From Lawsonella sp012842085 (GTDB lineage: Bacteria > Actinomycetota > Actinomycetes > Mycobacteriales > Mycobacteriaceae), in NCBI GenBank assembly GCA_036749735.1, contig DAINXV010000001.1:806001-870000 (forward strand): a DNA stretch of 64,000 nt, given 5' to 3'. The notes below the pieces were generated by a model. That model was not told the origin of the DNA and made no database searches. It saw nothing but the letters and a program-made list of their open reading frames with translations. This document shows, piece by piece, positions 1-9,439 of this stretch. Numbering within the stretch: position 1 is the first letter of the stretch; every line of letters starts with the position of its first letter. The translations under genes were made by a program, and so were the position numbers.

Positions 1-2
1 AC

Positions 3-1181
3 CAGAAAAAGTCCGGCCGCTGCTGGCTGTTCGCCGGACTGAACACCCTCCGCTACGAGGCCGCCAAAAAACTGAATGTGAAAGATTTTGAGTTCTCCCA
101 AAACTACATGCTGTTTTGGGACAAGCTGGAGAAATCCAACTACTTTTTGGAAAGCATGATCGACCTGGCGGACGCCGACGCCGACGACCGCACCGTCCAC
201 CACCTGCTTTCCGACCCGATTGGTGACGGCGGCCAGTGGAACATGTTCGTGGCGCTCATCAACAAATACGGTGCGGTGCCGAAGAGCGCCATGCCGGAAA
301 CCAACTCCTCCAGCTCTACCCCCAGCCTGAACGAAGCACTGGAAAGTCTCCTGCGGCAGGGTGCCCAGACGCTTCGCCAGCTGGTTGCTTCCCTGGGTGG
401 CCTGGTGGCCCTCGACCAGAAGAGCAATAAAGAAAAGGTGGATGCCGCCAAGAACGATATCTTGAACGACATTTACCGCGTTCTGGCTATTCACTTGGGC
501 AACCCGCCCGCCGACTTCGAGTGGGAGTGGCAGGACAAGGACAAGAACTTCACCCGCAAGGGCCGCATGACCCCGCAGGAGTTCGCCGCCGAATATATTG
601 ACGTCAACCTCTCTGACTATGTGTGCCTCGTGAACGACCCCCGCCCCAGCAGCGAATACGGCAAAAAATACACTGTTGATCGCTTGGGCAACGTGGTCGG
701 TGGAGACCCCGTCATCTACCTGAACGCCCCCATTGAGGTGCTGAAGAACGCGGTGAAGGACATCATTGTGGATGGCGAGCCGGTGTGGTTCGGCTGCGAC
801 ACCAACAAACAGTCCAGCCGCGAACTGGGTATTTGGGACGCCAAACTCTTCGACTACGAGAGCGCCTACGATGTGGAGTTCACCCAGAGTAAGGCCGACC
901 GCCTGATTTACGGTGACTCGCTGATGACCCACGCCATGGTGTTTGTGGGTGTGGATGTGGACGATGACGGCAATGCCCGCCGCTTCCGGGTGGAGAACAG
1001 CTGGGGCGACAAGATCGCTGACCAGGGATTCTTCACCATGAATGCGGGATGGTTCGACGAATATGTCTTCGAGGTGGCAGTCCACAAGGATCGTCTGCCG
1101 GAGGATCTGCGCGCCGCCTACGAATCCGACGAAGCACCCATTGTGCTACCTGCTTGGGATCCCATGGGAGCACTGGCCTAA
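3..1181 (+). CDS. pepC: C1B cysteine aminopeptidase (PepC / bleomycin hydrolase family), 5' truncated by window edge
   Basis: Cytosolic papain-fold aminopeptidase that trims peptides from the N-terminus. The reading frame is already open at base 3 and begins inside the active-site block Q-KKSGRCWLFAGLN, with the catalytic Cys at 21-23. The His follows in LMTHAMVFVGV (930-932) and the Asn in VENSWGDK (996-998), so the whole triad is visible. About 392 residues are in the window; family members have about 440-450, so roughly 50-60 N-terminal residues lie upstream. The GTG at 78 lies downstream of the catalytic Cys and cannot be the true start. The gene ends with LPAWDPMGALA and is followed by a shared terminator. 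Confidence 0.93.
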   Translation, partial: QKKSGRCWLFAGLNTLRYEAAKKLNVKDFEFSQNYMLFWDKLEKSNYFLESMIDLADADADDRTVHHLLSDPIGDGGQWNMFVALINKYGAVPKSAMPETNSSSSTPSLNEALESLLRQGAQTLRQLVASLGGLVALDQKSNKEKVDAAKNDILNDIYRVLAIHLGNPPADFEWEWQDKDKNFTRKGRMTPQEFAAEYIDVNLSDYVCLVNDPRPSSEYGKKYTVDRLGNVVGGDPVIYLNAPIEVLKNAVKDIIVDGEPVWFGCDTNKQSSRELGIWDAKLFDYESAYDVEFTQSKADRLIYGDSLMTHAMVFVGVDVDDDGNARRFRVENSWGDKIADQGFFTMNAGWFDEYVFEVAVHKDRLPEDLRAAYESDEAPIVLPAWDPMGALA

Positions 1182-1240
1182 AACCAAAAATCAAGGTACA
1201 AATAGAGGATACACAAGCTAAAAAACAAGCTAGCTAACAG

Positions 1241-1272
1241 AAAGACCCCACGGTTAATGCCGCGGGGTCTTT
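1241..1272. terminator. Bidirectional Rho-independent terminator
   Basis: Inverted repeat AAAGACCCC-A-CGG / CCG-C-GGGGTCTTT around a TTAATG loop. A-rich and T-rich arms on both sides serve both the rightward peptidase gene and the leftward hydrolase gene that converge here. Confidence 0.85.
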
Positions 1273-1290
1273 CGCTATTAAGTTCCGAAT

Positions 1291-2589
1291 TTAGTTTTTC
1301 TTGGCCTGCGCTTTCTTTTCGCGGGCTATCTTCTTATCCAACTCATCGTGGTTGGGCGCGTTCCAGAACTTGGCGTGGTACTCGTCCAACGTCATCTGGT
1401 CGATTGCGGGAGGACCTTGCCGCCAATCCTCCAGGCGGGAACGCTTGGCGCTGCGCAGATAGTAGCGTTCCGTGTCACTAATCCGCCAGGTAGCAGGTGC
1501 CAGGGTGGTTCCCCGCTTGCGGGCAGCCAGCTCCCGCTTGTAGAGATCCGACACCCCTTTACCCATTAACCAGTGGCCAGGGAGTGTTGGGTGCAGCGGC
1601 ACATTAGCTTCCGGCAAGCCGGTGAGCGAGAGTGTCCGCAGGAAGGGTGCACCGCAGGAGGCGTTAACCGCTGCTTTTTCGGCAGCAGGATTGTAGTAGA
1701 GCACTCCGGCAGCTTTGGCGGCTATGCGGATTTGGCGGTTCAGCAGCCCAAAAACGCGCTGCAGGAAGCCCAAGTCGCCGGCGGGCGCGACCCGGCTGAT
1801 CCAACAGTTGCTGGTGTCATCCGGCAAGGGACTGAAATACCCCATGGCGATAACTACCGCGTCTTTGGCCGCCCGTTGCTTCGCGTCCTTATACATGTAG
1901 GTGAGTGCCGGCACCATGCTCTTCATCCGCACAATAAGTTCCGGTGCGGAAATGCGCTCACACGGGTTGTAGGTGGCGTGCACTGGAGGCAGCAGCCAGC
2001 TGACGGCACACGCACCAATGATCGGCAGCATGGAGTCGGCATACACATTGTTGCCACCCAGGCTGATGACCACCAGTTTGGAGTTGCGGTCAATGGTTAA
2101 CCGTTGCGCCCGCTTCGGTACCGGGAACACAAAAGAGTTACCGGTGTGCCAGTAGTGCTTCATATTGGCGCCGGCGCAGGCAGGGTCGCGAATCGGCAAA
2201 CCGGTTTGTTGGCCCACCATAGCGCTGAAGCCGATGGCGTTGTGGAAGCATGGCTCGGCCAAAGTTGTGCCGAAGAAGGCGGTGGTGGTGAAGGAGTCAC
2301 CGATACTCACAAAGTGGGGTGCTTCCGTGCGGAAGCCACCATCGTTTAGGGGGTCGATGAGTGCCGGGACATCATTGTCCATGGCGGGAACAAACTCAAA
2401 GTCGGTGATGATGTTCGGTTCGGTTAAACGGGGGAGAGGAAAACCGGGGGTGTTGTAATCCGGATCGTCTTCCTTGTCGGTGCCCCAGGGTACTGCGTCC
2501 GCAGCGGGCACCCCAATAATGCCGAGAGAGCTAGCAAGAAGACCCATGATCGCCACTAAGGCGAATGTTAATTTGTGGAAGGCTTTCAT
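1291..2589 (-). CDS. Secreted SGNH/GDSL-family hydrolase (lipase/esterase-like), copy 1
   Basis: Predicted exported esterase or lipase; the substrate is not evident. Residues 1-32 form a Sec signal peptide (KAFHK, then a hydrophobic stretch, then ADA-V). SGNH blocks are visible: block I VSIGDSF with nucleophile Ser99, block III SLGGNN with Asn180, block V LHPTLPGHW with His333/His339. The length of 432 residues is identical to the neighbouring copy 2, and the two proteins align end to end without large gaps, so they are a tandem duplication. A GAGGAG ribosome site lies before the ATG. The C-terminus is Lys-rich (REKKAQAKKN). In mycolate bacteria such enzymes often act on surface or environmental lipids; that is family knowledge, not shown here. 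Confidence 0.85.
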   Translation of the reverse strand: MKAFHKLTFALVAIMGLLASSLGIIGVPAADAVPWGTDKEDDPDYNTPGFPLPRLTEPNIITDFEFVPAMDNDVPALIDPLNDGGFRTEAPHFVSIGDSFTTTAFFGTTLAEPCFHNAIGFSAMVGQQTGLPIRDPACAGANMKHYWHTGNSFVFPVPKRAQRLTIDRNSKLVVISLGGNNVYADSMLPIIGACAVSWLLPPVHATYNPCERISAPELIVRMKSMVPALTYMYKDAKQRAAKDAVVIAMGYFSPLPDDTSNCWISRVAPAGDLGFLQRVFGLLNRQIRIAAKAAGVLYYNPAAEKAAVNASCGAPFLRTLSLTGLPEANVPLHPTLPGHWLMGKGVSDLYKRELAARKRGTTLAPATWRISDTERYYLRSAKRSRLEDWRQGPPAIDQMTLDEYHAKFWNAPNHDELDKKIAREKKAQAKKN

Positions 2590-2735
2590 AAGTTCTCCTC
2601 AATTTAAGAGACCACAAGTTGGCCTTAGCATCAGCCTACGAAGGATTTGGGTGGGGCGGAACGAAATCAGCCACCTTATTGGTCACTTGTCTAGTTGGAC
2701 AGGTGGCGTACAACCATAAGCGCCACGTGCTCCAG

Positions 2736-4034
2736 CTAGTGCATTTCCGGGGTCGTTTGCTGCTCCCGTGCGATCTGTTTATCCAGCTTATCATGGTTGG
2801 CAGCGTTCCAGAACTTGGCGTGGTACTCCTCCAGCGTCATCTGCTGCAGATTCGGGGGACCCATGCGCCAATCCTCCAACGGAGCGAACCGAATACTCTG
2901 CAACAAATGCTCCTCTGTGGGGCTCACCTGCCATGTTTCGGGGGCGAGTGTGGTGCCCTGCGCACGGGCAGCTAGCTCCCGCTTATAAAGATCCGCTACA
3001 CCTTTGCCCATCACCCAATGCCCACTCAACGTGGGATGAACAGGCACATTAGCCTCCGGAAAACCACTCGCCGACAGCGTCCGCAAGAATGGCGCACCGC
3101 AAGCACCGTCAACCGCTGCCTTTTCGGCTGCAGGGTTGTAGTACAGCACTCCCGCAGCTTGGGCAGCCAGCCGGATTTGGCGGTTCAGCAACCCAAAAAT
3201 GCGGTTAATGAATGCCAGGTCCTCGGGCGGGGCAACCTTGGCGATGTCGCAGTCGGTGGAAACATCCGGGATCACATTAAAGTAGCCCATCGCGATGACG
3301 ACAGCATCCTCCGCCGCCCGCTGTTTGGCGTCCCGATACATGTAGGTGAGCGCCGGCAGCATGCCCTTAATCCGCCGCGCCATATCTGGGCCCAGCGCCT
3401 CCTGGCAAGGGTTAGCCTGCGGGTCAGCGTTGGGGCCAAACCATTTAGTGGCGCATTTCAGCATCTCCAGCAGTTGCGAATCGCTATAGACACTGTTGCC
3501 GCCCAGGCTCACAACCACCAGCTTGGAGTTGCGATCAATCGTCAACCGCTGTGCCAGCTTCGGCACAGGGAAAATAAACGAATTGCCGGTGTGCCAATAA
3601 TGTTTCAAATTGGCGCCAGCACAGGCAGCATCCCTCATGGGCAGGCCAGTCTGTTGGCCCACCATGTAGCCAAAGCCGATGGCATTGTGGAAGCACGGCT
3701 CAAGCAGGGTGGTGCCCAGAAAAGCAGTAGTGGTGTAAGAGTCGCCGATACTCACTGCGTGCGGAGCATCGGTTCGGAAACCGCCGTCGTTTAGCGGCTG
3801 GATCAGCGCCGGAGTGTCATTATCCGCCACCGGGATAATGTCAATCTTTTTGCTGTCTTCATCAGAGCTGATTTCTGGGAGAGGAAAACCGGGGGTGTTG
3901 TAATCGGGGTCGTACGCTGGGTCGGGGCCCCAGCTCAGCGCATTCGCACTGGGGGCACCCACCATTCCGAGAGAGCCAGTAACGAGACCCACGATCGCCA
4001 AACAGGCGACCACGATTCTTTTGAAGGAGTCCAT
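2736..4034 (-). CDS. Secreted SGNH/GDSL-family hydrolase, copy 2
   Basis: Paralog of the downstream hydrolase with the same 432-residue length. Signal peptide is residues 1-32 (cleavage near ANA-L). Ser99 sits in VSIGDSY, Asn180 in SLGGNS and the paired His in VHPTLSGHW. Runs such as YNTPGFPLP, LNDGGFRT, EPCFHNAIGF, GQQTGLP and CAGAN are shared word for word with copy 1. The start is set by GAGGAGAATCTATG. A 146-nt gap separates the two genes, containing a weak GCCACCT/AGGTGGC hairpin but no clear terminator, so they may share a transcript. Substrate unknown. Confidence 0.85.
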   Translation of the reverse strand: MDSFKRIVVACLAIVGLVTGSLGMVGAPSANALSWGPDPAYDPDYNTPGFPLPEISSDEDSKKIDIIPVADNDTPALIQPLNDGGFRTDAPHAVSIGDSYTTTAFLGTTLLEPCFHNAIGFGYMVGQQTGLPMRDAACAGANLKHYWHTGNSFIFPVPKLAQRLTIDRNSKLVVVSLGGNSVYSDSQLLEMLKCATKWFGPNADPQANPCQEALGPDMARRIKGMLPALTYMYRDAKQRAAEDAVVIAMGYFNVIPDVSTDCDIAKVAPPEDLAFINRIFGLLNRQIRLAAQAAGVLYYNPAAEKAAVDGACGAPFLRTLSASGFPEANVPVHPTLSGHWVMGKGVADLYKRELAARAQGTTLAPETWQVSPTEEHLLQSIRFAPLEDWRMGPPNLQQMTLEEYHAKFWNAANHDKLDKQIAREQQTTPEMH

Positions 4035-4076
4035 AGATTCTCCTCAGGGGCGAGTCGCGACCCCGTTGGCCGCGAG

Positions 4077-4886
4077 TTAACTCGAAATGCTGCGGTAGTA
4101 GAAGCCGAACACGGCCGTCATCAACCGCACAGGTAGGAATTGGCTCAAATACATGGCCGGTCCCCAAACACCGCCGGGCACCACCATGGCTTTGTTTTTA
4201 TCAACGCCGCGCATAGCCTCCTTCGCCACGCGCTGCGGGGTCATGAACGTAAATTCGGGAAGCCCCAGAATCTTGCCCTGGCCAGGGTCGGAGAGCATGC
4301 GGGTGGAGGTCCAGTTGGGGCACACCGTGGTGGTGTTGACACCTGTGTTGCGGGCCTTCAGCTCGTTGTTCATGGCCAAGGAGAATTGCCGCACATAGGC
4401 TTTCGTAGCGGCGTAAATATTCTGCTCCGGGATCGCCACCCAGGAGGCGGTGGACGCCATGTTCACAATCTGGCCATGTCCGCGCTCCACCATGTCCTTG
4501 GAGGCCAAAGTGGCAAGAGTGGTGAGCGCCTTCATGTTGACGTCCAACATGTCGTTGTTGGTGGTGACGGAGGACTCGTGGACAGGCTCGTTGCGGAGAA
4601 TGCCCGCATTGTTGATGAGCAGTTCCACATTCAGTCCCGCATCAGTAACCGCCTGGTAGAGGTCCTGCGGGCCAGTTTCGGTGGCCAAGTCCATGGGGAA
4701 AACATAAACCGGAACCGAGTACTTGTCGCGCAGTTCACCCGCAAGCTGGTCGAGCTTGTCTGCGTCCCGGCCGGAGATGGCGAGCGGGAAACCCCGCTGG
4801 GCGCATTCTTCACAGTAGGCGACACCAATGCCGCCGTAGGCGCCGGTGATGAGGGCAACGTCCTGGGTGTTGCTAAATCTAATCAT
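4077..4886 (-). CDS. Short-chain dehydrogenase/reductase (SDR)
   Basis: NAD(P)-dependent oxidoreductase with a Rossmann fold. The cofactor loop TGAYGGIG is near the N-terminus, NNAG follows, and the catalytic Ser (NMASTASW) and Tyr-x3-Lys (YAATK) are in place. The C-terminal 40 residues are hydrophobic and basic (MYLSQFLPVRLMTAVFGFYYRS), as in membrane-associated or lipid-linked classical SDRs. The ATG at 4886 gives 269 residues with MIRF directly before the first strand. An upstream in-frame TTG (4934) would add 16 residues; neither start has a clear ribosome site. It lies 100 nt after the second PASTA kinase on the same strand and may be read through from that operon. Substrate unknown. Confidence 0.85.
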   Translation of the reverse strand: MIRFSNTQDVALITGAYGGIGVAYCEECAQRGFPLAISGRDADKLDQLAGELRDKYSVPVYVFPMDLATETGPQDLYQAVTDAGLNVELLINNAGILRNEPVHESSVTTNNDMLDVNMKALTTLATLASKDMVERGHGQIVNMASTASWVAIPEQNIYAATKAYVRQFSLAMNNELKARNTGVNTTTVCPNWTSTRMLSDPGQGKILGLPEFTFMTPQRVAKEAMRGVDKNKAMVVPGGVWGPAMYLSQFLPVRLMTAVFGFYYRSISS

Positions 4887-4985
4887 GATTTGAGCGTATA
4901 CATTGCGGGGCAGCTGCGCAGGAAGTACCGCCAAAAATGTCGCGCATTTGGTGGCGTGGCTCGCTGGCTGCGCCGGGCGGTGCAG

Positions 4986-7349
4986 CTACAGAACTTGCAG
5001 CTGGTACACGTAGAGCGTTACTTCTTCATCCGCAGAGATCGGTTTGCCGGGGTCGGGGTCCTGGTCGGACACTAAACCGGCTTGGCCAATATTGCGGGTG
5101 GGGACACTCACCACGGTGATGTGGCCCTGCCAGCCCATGTTTTCGAGGGTGGCGATGGCGGCGTCGCGTTCCATGCCGCGCAGGTTGGGGGCCACCATTT
5201 GGCTGCCGTTGGAGACCAGGAGGGTGACGGTGTCACCTTCGTTGGCTTTCTCCCGCGGGTTGGTGCCGACGACGGTGCCACGTTTCTCGGCCGAATCCAC
5301 GTAGCGGGTTTCCACTTTAAACCCAGCATCTTCCAGGTTGGCGGTGGCGCGTTCCACCGTCATCCCCTGCGTGGCAGGAATATAAATGGACGAGTCGCCG
5401 GTGCCGATCATCAGCTGGATCTCCTGCTTGGGGGACACACTAGAGCCGAACGGCACGTTGAGGCGCACCACTTTGCCCTTCAGTTTGGGTGAAGACGGCA
5501 CCTTCTTGCTGTCCTTGGCGACCTTAAGGCCTACTAGGCTGAGTTTTTCGCGCGCCTCTTTCTCCTTCATGCCGCGCACATCCGGCACCTCAATGGGTCC
5601 CTTGCCGGAGGACACAATCACTGTGATGCGTCCCCCGCGTGCCACCATGGTGCTGGCGGCTGGGTCGGTGCGCACCACCATTCCGCGGGGCACAGTGTTG
5701 GAGGGTTCCGCGTCGAGGGTGACGGTGAAACCCTGGCTGCGAAGCTGTTCAGCAGCGGGTTCAGCCTTCATATTGGTAACGTCGGCGACCGCCACTTGGC
5801 TGGCGAAAATAGACACCCCGGTGATGGCTTCGGTAATAACAATGCCGGCAGCCGCTACACCAATCAGGATCGCCAATGCGGTGGCGACTTTTTTCAGGCG
5901 GCGACGGAGGCGGGTGCGCTTCGAATCCTCTTCCGAGACAGAATCGGTGGAAGCTTTAGAGTCGCTTGATTCCGCTGTGGCGCTGGACTTGTAGTCAGAG
6001 TCGGCAGTACTTCCCGTGCCTTTCGCTCCTCCCGCGCTGCCGCTACTGCCTGTGCCCAGCTTTTCTACCGGAACAGTCTGCAGCGTGGCGGTGGGTGCAG
6101 TGGAGTCAACATCTTCCGTGTCGCGTGGGGGAGTGGTATCAGCAGAGTCGGCTTTGTCGTCGCCGTTGTCGCCTAGGGGACCAAAGTGCACACCCGTTTC
6201 GGTAATGGGTTTGCGCTGCTCTGCAGTTTCTTCCTTAACGTCGCGGGACACTTGGGCACGGTTGGCTTGGCCACTGGCCGCGGCAGCTGCCATCATGGCA
6301 GCAATGGAGGTGGGTGCAGAGACTCCCGCCTCTCGGGGAGTGGTGGCACCATTATCGGCAACGTCACCAACAGTACCGTCAACAGCACCAACACCGTCAT
6401 CGGCTGCGCCTAAACCAGCAGCGCCAGCCCCGGCGGCAGCGCCGAGTTTGTCCAGGGTAGCGTCGTCCAGAACAGCATGGGGTTGGGTGTCTTGGTTGCT
6501 GGTCATGGCGGTGGGGGTTTGGCCATGCAGCACAGTCACCAGATCGGCTTCCATCTCGCCCGCGCTCTGGTAGCGGTCATCCGGGTTTTTGGCCAGCGCC
6601 TTCAGCACCACCGCATCCAATTCGTAGGGGACCAGGTCGTTCAGCTGGCTGGGTGGGCGCACCGGCTCCTGCACATGCTGGTAGGCGATCGCGATTGGGG
6701 AGTCCCCCTCGAAGGGTGCCTGCCCAGTAATCGCCTCGTAGAGGACACATCCGGTGGAGTAAATATCGGAGCGGGCATCCACGGTTTGGCCGCGTGCCTG
6801 CTCCGGCGACAAGTACTGGGCGGTGCCCATCACTTCGGAGGTACCGGTCATGGAGGTGGGGTGGGTGAGGACCCGGGCGATCCCAAAGTCCATCACTTTC
6901 ACTTTGCCGGTGTTGGTGATCATGATGTTGCCGGGCTTAATGTCCCGGTGCACAATCCCCATTTCGTGGCTGTAGTGGAGGGCTGAACACACGTCGGCCA
7001 TAATGTGCATGGCTCGCTGCGGGTAGAGCGCCCCATCCTCTTTCACAATATGGCGGAGGGTCTGTCCCCGCACCAGCTCCATCACAATGTAGGGAACGGT
7101 TTCGTCGTCTTCGCTGGCGATGGCGGCGTCGTGCACGGCCACAATATTGGGGTGGTTGAGCCGGGCACTGTTGCGGGCCTCGTTGCGGAAACGCTCCAGG
7201 AAGGTGGTGTCGCGAGCCAGGTCGGGGCGGAGGATTTTGATGGCAACCTCACGCTGCAGCACCGTGTCGGTTGCTGCCCGAACCTCGCTCATGCCGCCGT
7301 AGCCGAGGATTCCCCCCAGCTCGTAGCGGTCGTTCAACAAACCTTCCAT
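4986..7349 (-). CDS. Second PASTA-domain Ser/Thr protein kinase (PknB paralog)
   Basis: Membrane receptor kinase sensing peptidoglycan or muropeptides outside and phosphorylating division and wall proteins inside. Kinase domain is residues 8-270: GYGGMSEV loop, ATP Lys38 in VAIKIL, HRDIKPGN, DFG in VMDFGIARV, SPE. A low-complexity Ala/Ser/Asp/Thr linker (about 285-480) precedes a single membrane segment (about 486-508) and four PASTA repeats (about 515-787), starting near VADVTNMK, VPDVRGMK, IPATQGMT and APNLRGME. At 787 residues it is longer than a typical PknB (about 630), the excess being linker. It starts 14 nt after the preceding PASTA kinase gene, and kinase segments are shared nearly word for word (RYELG-LGYGGMSEVR, HRDIKPGNIM). 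It is an extra gene compared with the usual single pknB of the order. Confidence 0.93.
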   Translation of the reverse strand: MEGLLNDRYELGGILGYGGMSEVRAATDTVLQREVAIKILRPDLARDTTFLERFRNEARNSARLNHPNIVAVHDAAIASEDDETVPYIVMELVRGQTLRHIVKEDGALYPQRAMHIMADVCSALHYSHEMGIVHRDIKPGNIMITNTGKVKVMDFGIARVLTHPTSMTGTSEVMGTAQYLSPEQARGQTVDARSDIYSTGCVLYEAITGQAPFEGDSPIAIAYQHVQEPVRPPSQLNDLVPYELDAVVLKALAKNPDDRYQSAGEMEADLVTVLHGQTPTAMTSNQDTQPHAVLDDATLDKLGAAAGAGAAGLGAADDGVGAVDGTVGDVADNGATTPREAGVSAPTSIAAMMAAAAASGQANRAQVSRDVKEETAEQRKPITETGVHFGPLGDNGDDKADSADTTPPRDTEDVDSTAPTATLQTVPVEKLGTGSSGSAGGAKGTGSTADSDYKSSATAESSDSKASTDSVSEEDSKRTRLRRRLKKVATALAILIGVAAAGIVITEAITGVSIFASQVAVADVTNMKAEPAAEQLRSQGFTVTLDAEPSNTVPRGMVVRTDPAASTMVARGGRITVIVSSGKGPIEVPDVRGMKEKEAREKLSLVGLKVAKDSKKVPSSPKLKGKVVRLNVPFGSSVSPKQEIQLMIGTGDSSIYIPATQGMTVERATANLEDAGFKVETRYVDSAEKRGTVVGTNPREKANEGDTVTLLVSNGSQMVAPNLRGMERDAAIATLENMGWQGHITVVSVPTRNIGQAGLVSDQDPDPGKPISADEEVTLYVYQLQVL

Positions 7350-7363
7350 GGCTGGCCCTGGCC

Positions 7364-9439
7364 TTACGGCAAATTCAGCTCGTAGACGGTAACACTCACC
7401 GGCGCGTCCTTCGGCACTTCGGAGCCGGCCGCCGGGTACTGTTTCGCCACGCGGTTGATTCTTGCCAGGTTGAGGGTGCCGGTGCGGCTCTCATTCAGCT
7501 GGCCTTCCCAACCGGCAGCGCGCAGTCGAGTGCGAGCACCAGCGACGGTGCTGTTCACCAGGTCCGGCATGATGATGAGGGTGCCATCGGAGACCACCAG
7601 GGTGACGGTGTCGCCTTCGGAAAGGTCGTCACCCGCACCCTCCAGGCGGAGCACTTCGCCGGCGGGGCGGCTGGAGGCTACCGTCTGGCGGCGCACCTTC
7701 AGCTTCTCCTTCTTCAGCAGCTCAGTGGCCTCATTCGCTTTCATGCCCACCACATCGGGGACCTTCACGGGGCGTTTGCCGGAGCCAATGTAGAGCTGAA
7801 TGGGCTTATTGGGGTCGATCTTCTTGCCGGCTTTCACACTGGTGCCCACCACTTTGCCCTCATCGTCTTCATCGGAGGGCTTCTTCTTGGTGGCGGACTC
7901 CACCGGAATACCGGTGAGCTCCAGTTTCAGGCGTGCCTCATCGGGCTCCATGCCGGAAACGTTCGGAACCTTAATGGGTTCCCCACCGGTGGCCACATAG
8001 AGCGTAATGGGGGTTTCTTTGGTGACGCGGCTACCGGCGGCAGGGTTGGTGCGCACAATGGTGCCGTGGGTTTGGGTGCGGATGTAGTTCACCCGGACGG
8101 TCACCGTGTAGCCACGCTCATCCAGGCTCTTGTAAATGGGTTCCGCTTCCCGACCCTTGAAGTCTTCCATCTGGTCGGCGGCCGCAATATTAATTTCGGG
8201 GTTTTGCACCAGGCCAAAGTAGATGCCGGTGCCGCCCAACAGCAACGCCAAGATGGCGACCAGCGAGAGCAGCACCTTGGTGCTGGCCTTCACTTTGCGT
8301 TTGTCGCCCTTCTTGCCTTTCTTGGCGCCGTCCTCTGTGGCCTCATCTCCGGAGCCACCAGAGCCGGGGACCAGGAATTGGCGCCAGGCGGGGGCGTCTT
8401 CCCCAGCCTCGCCACTGGCCTCCACCACAGGTAGTTCGCCGGTGGTGACGGCATCGGGGGCAACCGCTTGGGCGTCGCCCACTTTGCCGGATTCAGGCAG
8501 CTGCAAAATGCTGGTGTTGAGGACCAGCGCCTCGGTGGGGTTGTCGTCGGCGGCCAGGGTGGCACCCATCTGCTGATAGTCGGGGAGCACCACTTTGGTG
8601 GCGACGGTTTCGCCCAGTACCTCTTCGATGGCTTCCTGGAAGTCGCCGGAATTCTGGTAGCGATCTTCCGGATGTTTAGCCAGCGCCTTCATCACCACGT
8701 CATCCAGCTCGGGGCTGATGTCGGGGTTGATGCTGCTGGGTGGCATGACGTCGTCTTGCACATGTTTGCAGGCGACAGCCACCGCCGTCTCCGCCTCGAA
8801 GGGGGGCTTGCCGGTGAGGCATTCGTAGAGTACGCAGCCGAGTGCATAAATGTCGGCGCGGTAGTCGATGTTGTGTCCCATGGCGTGCTCGGGGCTGATG
8901 TATTGGGCGGTGCCGAACACGGTGGCAGTCTGCGTCAACTGCTGCATGTCGTCTGCTGCGCGGCTAATACCAAAGTCCATAACCTTGGGGACGCCGGTGA
9001 CGGTGAGCATAATGTTGCCGGGTTTAATGTCCCGGTGAATAATGCCCATCTGGTGCGAATAGTCCAGCGCATTGGCCACTTTAGCAATCGTGCGGAGGGC
9101 TTCTTTTTGGTCCAGTTTGCCTTCGTTGGCGACGATGTCGCGGAGTGTGGGTCCCCCCAGTTTCTCCATCACAATGTAGGAGATGGTGCCGTCTTTAGTG
9201 ACGGATTCCCCAGTGTCGTAGATGGCGACAATATTGGGGTGGTTGAGGCTGGCACTGTTGCGTGCTTCCCGTCGGAAACGTTCTAAAAAGTTTTGGTCGC
9301 GGGCAAGATCCGCACGCAGAATTTTGATGGCCACGTCCCGGTTCAAGAGGGTGTCGCGTGCAGAGCGTACTTCGCTCATGCCACCGTAGCCAAGAACGTC
9401 GCCGAGTTCGTAGCGACCATTCAGTCTTCCGCTAATCAC
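7364..9439 (-). CDS. pknB: PASTA-domain Ser/Thr protein kinase PknB
   Basis: Essential-type receptor kinase in the canonical position after pknA. Kinase motifs are GYGGMSEV, VAIKIL, HRDIKPGN, VMDFGISRA and SPE. A Lys-rich juxtamembrane stretch (KKGKKGDKRKVKAS) precedes the membrane segment (about 388-408 from this start), and four PASTA repeats occupy about 415-691 (VPNVSGM, VPDVVGM and so on). I place the start at the GTG at 9439, which overlaps the pknA stop (GTGATTAG) and has AGGA 6-7 nt upstream. The frame continues to a TTG at 9484, but those 15 extra residues are Pro-rich and lack a ribosome site. Confidence 0.93.
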   Translation of the reverse strand: MISGRLNGRYELGDVLGYGGMSEVRSARDTLLNRDVAIKILRADLARDQNFLERFRREARNSASLNHPNIVAIYDTGESVTKDGTISYIVMEKLGGPTLRDIVANEGKLDQKEALRTIAKVANALDYSHQMGIIHRDIKPGNIMLTVTGVPKVMDFGISRAADDMQQLTQTATVFGTAQYISPEHAMGHNIDYRADIYALGCVLYECLTGKPPFEAETAVAVACKHVQDDVMPPSSINPDISPELDDVVMKALAKHPEDRYQNSGDFQEAIEEVLGETVATKVVLPDYQQMGATLAADDNPTEALVLNTSILQLPESGKVGDAQAVAPDAVTTGELPVVEASGEAGEDAPAWRQFLVPGSGGSGDEATEDGAKKGKKGDKRKVKASTKVLLSLVAILALLLGGTGIYFGLVQNPEINIAAADQMEDFKGREAEPIYKSLDERGYTVTVRVNYIRTQTHGTIVRTNPAAGSRVTKETPITLYVATGGEPIKVPNVSGMEPDEARLKLELTGIPVESATKKKPSDEDDEGKVVGTSVKAGKKIDPNKPIQLYIGSGKRPVKVPDVVGMKANEATELLKKEKLKVRRQTVASSRPAGEVLRLEGAGDDLSEGDTVTLVVSDGTLIIMPDLVNSTVAGARTRLRAAGWEGQLNESRTGTLNLARINRVAKQYPAAGSEVPKDAPVSVTVYELNLP

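Noticed and set aside
2590..2735. GCCACCT/AGGTGGC inverted repeat between the SGNH genes as a terminator
   Set aside because: Short stem, loop of more than 20 nt and no T tract.
7271..8434. 387-codon open frame on the + strand opposite pknB
   Set aside because: Antisense shadow of the PASTA region; no domain, no ribosome site, and the - strand gene is certain.
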